Source of the DNA: Eupeodes corollae
Taxonomy: Eukaryota; Arthropoda; Insecta; Diptera; Syrphidae
Reading direction: 5' to 3'
DNA length: 64,000 bases
Assembly: GCF_945859685.1 (NCBI RefSeq)
Contig: NC_079147.1
Coordinates: forward strand, 93,922,315-93,986,314
Part shown: positions 12,797 to 21,960 of the stretch, one piece after another
Layout: the number at the start of each line of letters is the position of its first letter
How positions within the stretch are numbered: the stretch's first letter is position 1
Position numbers and translations under genes: made by a program
The notes under the pieces: model-generated
Seen by the model: the letters and a program-made list of their open reading frames with translations, nothing else
Told to the model about the DNA's origin: nothing
Database searches by the model: none

Positions 12797-14795
12797 TAAC
12801 TTCCCATAGAAAGTTATTTTAATGGGTCCGATTTATCAAATTGAAAACCGTCGATTAGAGTAGAAATAAAAGATTTTTAGAAATATATCTGTGCGTGCGC
12901 GTGTTTGTGTACATACGTTCGTACGCCCGTACGTTCGCTCCTTTTTTTGGTTGTCCATAGCTCAAGAACCAGAAAAGATATCGACTTCAAGTAAACTTTG
13001 ATATGCAGATAATAATGCAGAAAGATGCAGAAAGTGCTCTCAAGAAAATTGCGTTTGCGATTTTTTTACCATAGCACTTTAAAAAACAATGCAAATTTTG
13101 GTCAACCTTAAATATCTCATGAACCAATAATGCTAGAGACTTGAATTAAAGTTTATATTATATATTGTATCGTGATATCAAACAAGCATATTTTTGGAAA
13201 AAAATGCTATTAAAAAAAACTTTAAAAAAAAAACTGAAAACAAAATTGTTACCTCGAAAATTTTACGAATACATAATGATTACATTTCCAAAACAATATT
13301 GTGCAACGAAAAAAAACGTTTATAGCATCTGGTTAAATTTCGAGAAAAATCAAATTGACATTTTTTCAAATAAATAAATAAAACAATAAAAAAAAATTTG
13401 ACTCAATATCTTTTCAAAAACTTGAGAGTATGGCTTTAGACTTATTTTATCTTATAAGAAATATTGTTTTCAACATTTTGTCAAATTTTGAGAAAATGGA
13501 ATTGACAGTTTTTCTTAAAAAAATAAAAACTTAAAAGAAAATTTAACAAAAGTTGGTAAAAATTGATTTTCGACTCATATATCTTTTCGAAACTTTAAAA
13601 TATTGGCTTTAAACTACTTTAATTTTTAAAAAAATATTGTTGTCAACATTCAGTAAATTTTTGAGAAAAATCGAATTGACAGTATTTTTACAAAAAATTA
13701 AACCCCTAAAAAAAAAACAATACTAAAACTTGGTAAAATATGTACTCTTGAATCAAGAAGCTGTTCAAAAAAAAATTATTGTCTTTAAACTTTTTTTATT
13801 TCATAGAAATTATGCATAAAAACATTTAAAAAAGGATTGTCCTAGCAATATGTTCTTCATTATTACTTATTAACAAAGAGATTTAATCAAAAATATGCTT
13901 CACCATGTTGTCCGTTAATCGTTAAACAATTCACGATAAATTACCAAACCTCACTGAACAAAAATGTCAACAAAGTCGAAACTTTGTATATATCTAAGAA
14001 ACCACCCTACACTTTAGCTGAAAAGTGTTAAGAATGTTAAATTAAATATCTTTACCAAAGTTTACCTTCCTCGGAGTTTTTGATTTTCCTGAAGTATTAT
14101 GTTACTTTTAGTCATCGACCTTTGTAAAGTATATTGCTTATAAAAGTTCTATTCAGCTGTGCAAATGCTTTTCGTTGTGACATGTTATTGTTGTGCCTGC
14201 AACGACAAAAAGTAGTCAATTCATCTTTTTTAACTTAACTGGTAAAAAATATATTATTGCTATACGAGCGAGGATCAACTTTTTCGTCTATGGTACAATA
14301 AAAGTTGGAAACTTAAAACCTAAAACCACTTGGCAGGCTGACCAGACGTCTTCTTTTTGGCTTGTAAATTTGATGAGCAGTATTTTTGTTTGAATCAAAT
14401 ATCTCGAGAAAAAATTTTTATTGTGAACTAAAGATAATGTTTTTAGAAAAATCCCATCTGTATTTTTAATATAACAAATAAAAAACTTCAAACGACGCTG
14501 CTAAAATTAGTAAAAATTAGTTTTCGACTAGTTTTTTTAACCAACGCGAAAACCTTCAAAAGACAACAAAGAAATGGTTTTCGACTGAAGTATAATGAGA
14601 ACAAAGAAAGATATTGACGTATCATTTGTAATCTCATACTTACAAAATATTGAAATTAATATTTTGTTAAACTTTAAAAAAAAAATCGATAGACGGTCAC
14701 AGATGGAAAGTTATGGGTCCACTAACTCAATAATTTACAAACCTTTTAAACAAAACAATTCGACAGACGGGATGGGAAGTTTTCAGTGTGGGTCG
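12797..14795 (+). repeat. Family A repeat, copy 2, interrupted
   Basis: The head (AACTTCCCATAGAAAGTTATT, GTGCGTGCGCGTGTTTGTG, AGCTCAAGAACCAGAAAAGAT) starts here. The tandem body runs to about 13850, and the tail (GACGGGATGGGAAGTTTTCAG, GTCGCATCCC) is at 14767-14800. Between about 13860 and 14400 lies a different sequence that recurs at 16580-16985. The copy is therefore either interrupted by that segment or belongs to a larger composite repeat. Confidence 0.75.
13930..14395 (+). repeat. Duplicated segment, left copy
   Basis: It aligns with 16580-16985 in the same orientation at roughly 70-75%. Shared blocks include ATGTCAACAAAGT, CATGTTAT-TTGTGCCTGCAA, ATAGTCAAT-CATCT-type sequence, ACGAGCGAGGAT, and GGC-GGCCAGAC followed by TTTTTGGC. 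The two copies flank the foldback element at 14934-16253. Confidence 0.7.
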
Positions 14796-14933
14796 CATCC
14801 CAATCGCAAGTTTGCTTTCCGGCAATGCTTCAATTCTAAACATAGACACATAAGCCATAAACAGGAAAATAGGCGTTAACTGACTGGAGGACCAGTCACT
14901 TATAGATTTTGGAATAAATTGGTGGTGGAGTCT

Positions 14934-16253
14934 ACACAGAAAAAAAAAAAGTTTTCATATTAACAATCGTCGATAGTCAACCTGAAATTTGGCCAAATTG
15001 TCGCATTGACTACCAAAATAGTCAATATGACAACCTTATTTTTAAAAATTGACTACTGGATAGTCAATAGAACAATTTTCGATTGTCAATTTTGGGTAGT
15101 CAATATGACACCTGCGGTAGTCAATAGAACAACTTCGGTAGTCAATACGACAATTTGGTTGTCATATTGACTACTCAAAATTGACTATCGAGAATTGTTA
15201 TATTGACTACCGCAGTTGTCCTATTTACTACCGCAATTGTCATATTGACTACTGCAGTTGTCACATTGACTACCGCAGTTGTCATATTGACTACCGTGGT
15301 TGTCATATTGACTATCAAAATTGACTATCGAGAATTGTTATATTGACTACCGCAATTGTCATATTGACTACTGCAGTTGTCACATTGACTACCGCAGTTG
15401 TCATATTGACTACCGTGGTTGTCATATTGACTACCTTAGTTGTCGTATTGACTACCGCAATTGTCATATTGACCACCGCAGTTGTCATATTGACTACCGC
15501 AGTTGTCATATTGACTACTACAGTTGTCATATTGACTACCTTAGTTGTCGTATTGACTACCGCAATTGTCATATTGACTATCACAGTTGTCATATTGACT
15601 ACCGCAATTGTCATATTGACTATCACAGTTGTCATTTTGACTACCGCAATTGTCATATTGACTACCGCAGTTGTCGTATTGACTACCGCTGTTGTCGTAT
15701 TATCTACCGCAGTTGTCATATTGACTACCGCAATTGTCATATTGACCACCGCAGTTGTCATATTGACACTACCGCAGTTGTCATATTGACTACTACAGTT
15801 GTCATATTGACTACCTTAGTTGTCGTATTGACTACCGCAATTGTCATATTGACTATCACAGTTGTCATATTGACTACCGCAATTGTCATATTGACTATCA
15901 CAGTTGTCATTTTGACTACCGCAATTGTCATATTGACTACCGCAGTTGTCGTATTGACTATCGCAGTTGTTATATTGACTACCGCAGTTTTCATATTGAC
16001 TACCATAGTTTTCATATTGACTACTGTGTTAGTCAATACGACAACCGTAGTTTCAATTTCTTTCAACCAAAGTTGTCATATTGACTACCGCAGTTGTCAT
16101 ATTGACTACCAAATTGTACAAAAATTTCAGATCTCAAAATTGACAACCGAAAATTGTTCTATTGACTATCGCGGTTATCGGCTGAAAATTGACTACCAAA
16201 TTGTCATATTGACTACCAAAATAGTCAATAGGATGACTTTTTTCGTTCTGTGT
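14934..16253. mobile_element. Foldback/MITE-type element with a 21-bp tandem core
   Basis: The element begins ACACAGAAAAAAAAAA and ends in the inverse (CTTTTTTCGTTCTGTGT), giving short terminal inverted repeats. Next to these, sub-terminal blocks built on TTGACTACC and its complement GGTAGTCAA occur in both orientations, so the ends can fold on themselves (for example TTGACTACCAAAATAGTCAA near both ends). The core is an array of the unit GTCATATTGACTACCGCAGTT. No transposase is encoded, so it would be non-autonomous. I found no convincing target-site duplication. The superfamily is unknown; P/Galileo-like foldback or a MITE are the options. Confidence 0.7.
15181..16118 (+). repeat. 21-bp tandem array
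   Basis: There are about 40 units of 21 bp (consensus GTCATATTGACTACCGCAGTT) with substitutions mostly at the CCGCAG positions (CCGCAA, CTGCAG, CACAG, CTTAG, CCGTGG, CCGCTG). A larger block of about 176 bp starting at 15511 is repeated nearly exactly from 15786. The offset is 275 bp, i.e. 13 units plus a 2-bp insertion (GACACTACC near 15768). Confidence 0.9.
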
Positions 16254-16579
16254 AATGTATGATAAATACGCCATTTTGTTGGAGCAAAGTGTCACAGCTG
16301 ATACATTTTTGAAAAAATACATTAAGCGTGGCTTGAAAGGGATCGCCCTTCATTATTGAGGTTTCCTTGCCTCCTTACTGATTTTTAAATAAGAAGCATC
16401 CATGATGCCGTCAGCGTATAAACTGCATACAAACAATCAAACGGAATGGATGTAATTATGATTCGCCCAGAGCTTGAGGATTGTTTTCGTTCCATATACT
16501 GCATTTCTACTAATTCACAAAGTCAAGGTTCATCAATTTGAAAAAAGTGCCTTATAAATACATTTGAAGAGGTGTGCTC

Positions 16580-16985
16580 ACTAAACAGATATGTCAACAA
16601 AGTTTGACATCTCAACTCTCAAATCAAACATATCGAAACTTTTAATGTACATCTAAAAAACACCCTATATATGAGCTGCAAAGTTATAAGGATGTTGTAA
16701 TAAACATCTTCGTCAAAGTTCACTCCTCACGGACTTTTTCAAAGTAAGGTATTCAGCGCTGTAAACGTTTTTTGTTGGGGCATGTTATGTTTGTGCCTGC
16801 AATAATAATTAAAATAGTCAATCCATCTCTTTTAGCTATAATTGTAAAAATAATAAATAATTGCTACGAGCGAGGATTAATTTTGGTCTACCCTGCAATA
16901 AACATTAAAAACTTGAAATGTAAAACCATTCTGCAAGGCTGGCCAGACCTCTATTTTTTGGCCTGTGAATTTTATGTCCAGTAAT
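16580..16985 (+). repeat. Duplicated segment, right copy
   Basis: Partner of 13930-14395, in direct orientation. After it, 17000-17835 has no counterpart in the left copy. From about 17845 the similarity resumes (left 14415 onward) up to the family A tail, so the left copy has lost, or the right copy has gained, about 800 bp. Confidence 0.7.
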
Positions 16986-17089
16986 TTATTGGAAAATGCT
17001 TTCTTACTTTTTAAGAATTTTTAATTTTATTTCTTTTTTTCGCATCAACACAAAACTCTCTCAGGCTTTTAAAATCATCAATTTCAGAT

Positions 17090-18115
17090 ATAGAAAATTA
17101 CATTTGGTAAAAATGTATTGAACATACAATCTGATGAATTGAAAATTTTGATATTTATAGACGATTTAATGTGAATATAGCCTATGAATCGAATTTTTTA
17201 AGATATACGTTTGTGTGGGCGTGATGTTTACGGACTTATCCATATCTCAAGAACTAGTGAAGATATTCAATTCAAATAAATGTTGTCTAATAACATATAA
17301 GGGTGAGCTAAAAAGGCTGTTAAAAAAATCGTTTAGTATTTTTTGTATTATATAAATTAAAAAAAAGGAAAAGTAAAAAATTTGGTTGAACACAAGTATC
17401 TCTTGTACCATTATTACTAACGAAATCTATTAAATTGTATGCTATACATTGTGACGTAATATCAAATAGGAATTCATTCGAAAAAAACTGACTAAATAAA
17501 AAAAAGTTGAAAAAAATATTCTCAACTAGAACATTTTGCGAAAAAAACTGATATTACTTCAGAATAATTGTATGAATCGAAGAATAACGTTTTTGACATT
17601 TGACTAAAAATTTAGAAAAATCAGAGTAAAAGTTGTCTTACAAAAAAACCTTCATCAATTAAAGATTTTCCCCTCAAATTAATTAAATCTTTTAAAAAAT
17701 ATTGTTTTACAAAAATAAAATACAAATTTTAAAAAATAAGAATTTAAAATAAAAAAAAAAAAAAATTACACAAAATTGGGAAAAATCAATGTTTGATTCG
17801 AAAAGCCCTAAAACAAATGATGCTTTTCTTCAAAATCATTTTAGTCAATGCTTAATTTTATTGTGAATATAGGATAATGTTATGAGAAAATACCGATCCG
17901 TATTTTTGTATAAGAAATAAGAACTGTCAAACAATGCTGCTAAAATTGGTTTTCAACAACAAAGAAATGGTTTTTGACTGAAATACGAGTATTGCGAGAA
18001 CAAAGAAAAATATTGATTGATCATATTGTTATATCACACAAATTATTAATATTATGTTAAAGTTTTAGAATGGCTAGGATGGGAAGTTATCAGTGTGGGT
18101 TGTATTAAAGCTCAC
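17090..18115 (+). repeat. Family A repeat, copy 3 (diverged)
   Basis: The head landmarks are weak but present (GAATTGAAAATTTTGA, TATCTCAAGAACTAGTGAAGAT). The tail has GGATGGGAAGTTATCAGTGTG. The body is AT-rich and diverged. Confidence 0.6.
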
Positions 18116-19500
18116 AGCTTAAAAAGTGTTATATTATTTTTAAATTCAATGCTTTAAAAAGTTTTCACAGGTTATTTTTTTTTAATTTTAAATTTATTTT
18201 TATAGCATATAGAAATAAGTTTTGAATTAATACGTTTTATTTCGAATGCGAACAAAATATTAAGATAAAATCTGGATTCCAGCACAACTGTTTTCAGTTT
18301 AAGATTTTTAAAAGGATATATTCTCTTTTCATATTCTGGAGTCAAAAATTAAAATTGGTTTCCATACATTTTGAGCAATAATCTGGTCACCCTATTATTA
18401 AACATATAATAACTATTTAGCAGGTATATAGATCCTTAGTGATGACTGATTTTTATACTTAACATTTTGTTTTACCTGCCTTTTGAAGATTTTGGCCGCT
18501 ATGATTTTATATTAGTCAAAAATGATTAACACGAAAACTTTGTGAATATTGTAGAGTAATTATTCCTGGAAATCACTCTTTTGCAGAAAGTATTTTTCAC
18601 CCGAAGGTAATCATCGAATACGGACTATTTTGTGCTTTTTCGATTCATACTTCACACAGTTAGCTAAATAAATGAAAGCATTTTGAATACATCTTTTGTT
18701 AATAATTCCTAAATTTAATAATACAATATAACATTTATTTAAATTACCTTTACAAGTAATTCCCGTGGTAAAATTGCAAAGAAAATATTTGGAAATAGAA
18801 AAATAGAATAAAAGGAAATATTAGCCGTCTTGGCTTTGGTATGTTATTTGGTAAAAATGAGTGAATAATTCTTTTACAAATCACCTTCAAAATAAGAGCG
18901 GCTGGTATTTTTCTTTATTTATCAAAATAAGTCAATTTGTTTTAAAGGTTTTTTTATAAAACAAAATTCAAAACATGAATTCCAATCCAGGCCAACAAGG
19001 TTTGGTGTAAAAAATATCGCTCATTTCAGTAAATTAGTTTTTGTAATTTAAAACATTTCATTTTAAGGTAATAAGTGTTTTAATAATAAAATAATTTATT
19101 TTATTTTCTTATATACAATAATGCTTTTTGTCTCTTGTTTACACTAAAACTAACATTTTATACAATATTTAAATTGATTTTTAGTTAAATATATTTTCAG
19201 TCTTAAGTTCTTCTTCTATTTTTAGTTTTTTACAGTTTTATAAAAGCTGGCAGATATTTATTTCATTAAATCAATCATAACATTTTTTATATAAAAAATC
19301 TAAGTGATAAGTTCGAAAACTATCGCCAACTGTTCGGTTCAATCCTTCCTTCTGATGTTGATTCATATGAATAAAACTAAAGGTACTGATTACCACTGTT
19401 TCCGTAACGATATCTTTTTTGTCAGTACTGCGCCCGATGATTGTTTTGAGCAAAACGCACCCTCTCGATGCTCCGTTCTAGCCGGAGCTCGCTGTGCGTG
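18116..19500. other. AT-rich DNA downstream of ftz
   Basis: No gene or known repeat was recognised. The plus strand holds many TTTATT/AATAAA words near 19080-19300, so polyadenylation signals cannot be singled out here. Confidence 0.4.
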
Positions 19501-19515
19501 TCACAAAACACATAA

Positions 19516-19521
19516 TTTATT
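19516..19521 (-). terminator. Candidate ftz polyadenylation signal
   Basis: AATAAA on the minus strand lies about 350 nt after the ftz stop codon, similar to the several-hundred-nucleotide 3' UTR of Drosophila ftz. A second AATAAA at 19782-19787 would give a 3' UTR of only about 100 nt. Which is used cannot be decided from sequence alone. Confidence 0.35.
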
Positions 19522-19870
19522 GGTTATCCTCGACAAAGCAGCAAAAACCAAACCAAAGGGGATTCCTTTTTACGCACACAATGTGCGCCTGCCTATATCC
19601 TTGCCAATGTGCATACTCGTATATCCTCAAACACATTGGTTTTCTTTTCTAGTTTTTCAAACAAATAATAGTTCTGGTTCAAGTCCCTCTATTTCTTCGT
19701 GTGCACTGTAGCATGTCCATCTTGACTCGGAAAAAAGGGACCAATGTGAGTCCCTGGAGTAAGTTTGTATGGTATCGAAAATTTATTTCTTCTCTTTTCA
19801 CTTTCATCCTCTTTTCACAAACGGAAAAAGTTTTGAGATGCCTTTTTCTCTGGTTGTATGGTTTCTTTCA

Positions 19871-21564
19871 TCAGGCCAACTGATACATTCCAGATCCTGC
19901 TGGTATTTGGCCTGACTGCTGCTGCGCATACTGATGATGGGCATAATGAAGGTGATCCTGCTGCTGGTGCTGATGATGATGATGGTAGAGTTCATGCTGG
20001 TGCTGTTGTTGTTGCTGTTGATGTTGTTGGTGTTGTTGATGTCCGAGATGAGAAGGTACCGCAGCCGCAACCGACTGGTTTGTGGGTGGAAGCATGTTGT
20101 GCGATGAGGATTCATATCCGGCTGAGGTATTGTATTGAGACAAATAGGATGCTGTTGTTGTGGCTGGCGAAGGACCTGTATAGTAGTTCACTGCTGGACT
20201 CAGATAGTTTTGTGCTGTTGAGGAAGGTAAGGACGAAGGCATCTCCAATGGGTTTGGATATGCCATGGCGCTTCGTTGCTGTTGCTGTTCTGCTGCCGGC
20301 ATGTGTGGGGGGAAGGGTAGTTGAGTTAGGGCTTCTGGGGTAGTTGCCAAGGAACGGTCCTTCTTGGACTTCATACGACGATTCTGGAACCAAATTTTGA
20401 TCTGTCTTTCTGTCAGACTGAGAGAATTTGCAATGTCGATCCTGCGACGGCGGGTAATATACCGATTGAAGTGGAACTCTTTCTCAAGTTCCAAAGTCTG
20501 GTAGCGTGTGTATGTTTGGCGAGTTCTTTTTGAGTCTCTTGAATCTAAAAAAAAATATTTTATTATAAAAAACTTTTCAAAATCAAAAACGTATAACCAA
20601 AAGAAAGAGAAATGTAGAGAGATATAAAGAGAAAGAGAGAGAGAGAGAGTGATTAAAATATTAAATTACCTGCAAAACCTTCATCGCTCTGCGACCAATT
20701 GAATTCACTGCCTTCACTGACAGCTGTCAAATTTTGATGATTGATTTCATTGAAATAACTCGGTGGTGATGAAATCGCTGAACAGCTAGCATCCCCTGGC
20801 GATAGGGGTGGTGTACTTATGCCTTCAACAATGGAAGTTGTCGATGGAGAATTCAAGCCCGAGACTGAAGTGATGTTTGATAATGGCGGTGGTGGTGGTG
20901 TTGGGAATCCATCCTTGCTGGGATGATTCAGCAATTTGGCAGCATAAACATCATGGAAGTCAATTTCACTGCTCTTTGGCGACAAGATGGATGTTGAGTC
21001 GAGGTCAGGTAAGGCTGATGGAATTGCCTTTGCTTTAGCTTCTTTCTTCGAAAGCTGTTTGCGCTGTTTTTGGATCTTGAATTGGTCGTAAAATGTTTCA
21101 GGGTTGTGTTTGACCTTCTTTGCTGGGTTGCTGAGGAGAGCTCGAAGAGCACTGGGTGCCTCGGTTTCATCATCTTCGTCATCATCGTGCTTACGTTTGG
21201 AGGACTCTGGCTTGGAAGGAGCTGCTTCCACTGGTTTTGAAGTTGCGATAGTTGTATTTCCCGCTGTAACCGCACACTGACTTGGACTTGTATATTCTGC
21301 AGAGCTGCTGTAGTTTGCATAGTCAAAGTAGCTACCTTGATCTGATGGACGGTAATATTGACTGTTATAGGCTGCTGGATTCCAACTGTGAAAGTTTGAC
21401 TGGTGATAGTGTTCTAGTTGTCCCGATGCGTATCCATCGTAGAATTGGGGAACCGTTTGTTGGGGAACTGTTTGTGGCTGAAGGTGCTGTTGCTGGTGGT
21501 GATACATACTGTATGAGTTTGAGTCTTGTGTATATTCCGGGTAAAAATTAGTTGCTGTTGTCAT
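19871..21564 (-). CDS. ftz: Fushi tarazu homeodomain transcription factor, two exons
   Basis: Nuclear pair-rule transcription factor that, in Drosophila, acts with Ftz-F1 to pattern even-numbered parasegments. Exon 1 is 21564-20670 and exon 2 is 20544-19871, with GT-AG boundaries (CAG|GTAA, TTTAG|ATTC) and a split Asp codon, giving about 522 residues. Start: ATG in context CCAAAAATGAC with an in-frame TAA at 21573-21571. Residues 1-130 are rich in Tyr, Gln and Ser. A KRKHDDDEDD stretch (about 123-132) is a possible nuclear signal. LRALL (140-144) is the Ftz-F1 contact motif. EGISTPPLSPGD (about 247-258) and FNWS (288-291, hexapeptide remnant) are Ftz-specific blocks. No YPWM is present. The homeodomain is residues 303-362 (KRTRQTYTRYQ; recognition helix RQIKIWFQNRRMKSKK with Ile47, Gln50, Asn51). 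The C-terminus (about 466-508) is a Gln/His run of CAG/CAA type. It differs from Scr and Antp by its exon 1 and lack of YPWM. Longer than Drosophila Ftz. Confidence 0.97.
20545..20669 (-). other. ftz: ftz intron (125 bp) with a GA/CT tract
   Basis: The single intron lies just upstream of the homeodomain, as in Drosophila ftz (about 150 bp there). Near its 5' end, at 20631-20650, there is an alternating GA run on the plus strand (CT on the transcript strand), a sequence type bound by GAGA factor. The acceptor is preceded by a pyrimidine-rich stretch (TTTTTTTTTAG). Confidence 0.9.
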
Positions 21565-21960
21565 TTTTGGTTATCGAAATGAATAAAATAAAAATAAATA
21601 AATTTCCGAAACAACGAAGGAGATGAGATCACGACGAGGCTACGAAGCTGAATGATTCTCGAACTGCGTTGATCCTTCCTAATGTAGTCTTCCGCAGTGC
21701 TGGCTTTCGGGCAAAACAGTGTTTTTGGCACACGACCTCTCCGTGCATATTGTTGTTGCACAAAAACAATAAATTTCCATCCTGACAATAGATTTTGACT
21801 GCAAGTTCCCCTAGTTTTGTGTCCTTTATTATTTGCTCACGAGGACGATTCTATACGAGGGTAAAACAACACTGTACTCATATACTGATGCACAGATTCA
21901 AAGCGAGGACGCAGGAGAGGAACATACAGAAAACGAATGCAGGTCAGTGAATGTTTATTT
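21565..21960 (-). promoter_or_regulatory. ftz: ftz 5' UTR and proximal promoter region
   Basis: This is the region directly upstream of the ftz start, where Drosophila has the short 5' UTR and the zebra element. On the minus strand there are TATA-like words at about 21849-21855 (TATAGAA) and about 21879-21886 (GTATATGA). Caudal-type TTTATTG is at about 21768-21774, with an AATAATAAAGGACA stretch at about 21822-21835. I could not place a transcription start with confidence. Confidence 0.5.

Noticed and set aside
15181..16118. The regular array as a CRISPR
   Set aside because: There are no unique spacers; it is a head-to-tail 21-bp tandem repeat in a eukaryotic genome.
15315..16262. Open frames of 148-313 codons over the 21-bp array as protein-coding genes
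   Set aside because: The unit length is a multiple of three and has no stop in several frames, so long frames on both strands are expected. No domain, promoter or splice structure supports them.
19858..20343. Plus-strand frame of 161 codons opposite ftz exon 2
   Set aside because: It is the antisense shadow of the CAG/CAT-rich ftz coding sequence and has no motif of its own.
20928..21326. Minus-strand frame of 132 codons inside ftz exon 1
   Set aside because: It is an alternative frame of the ftz exon; the ftz frame has all conserved blocks.
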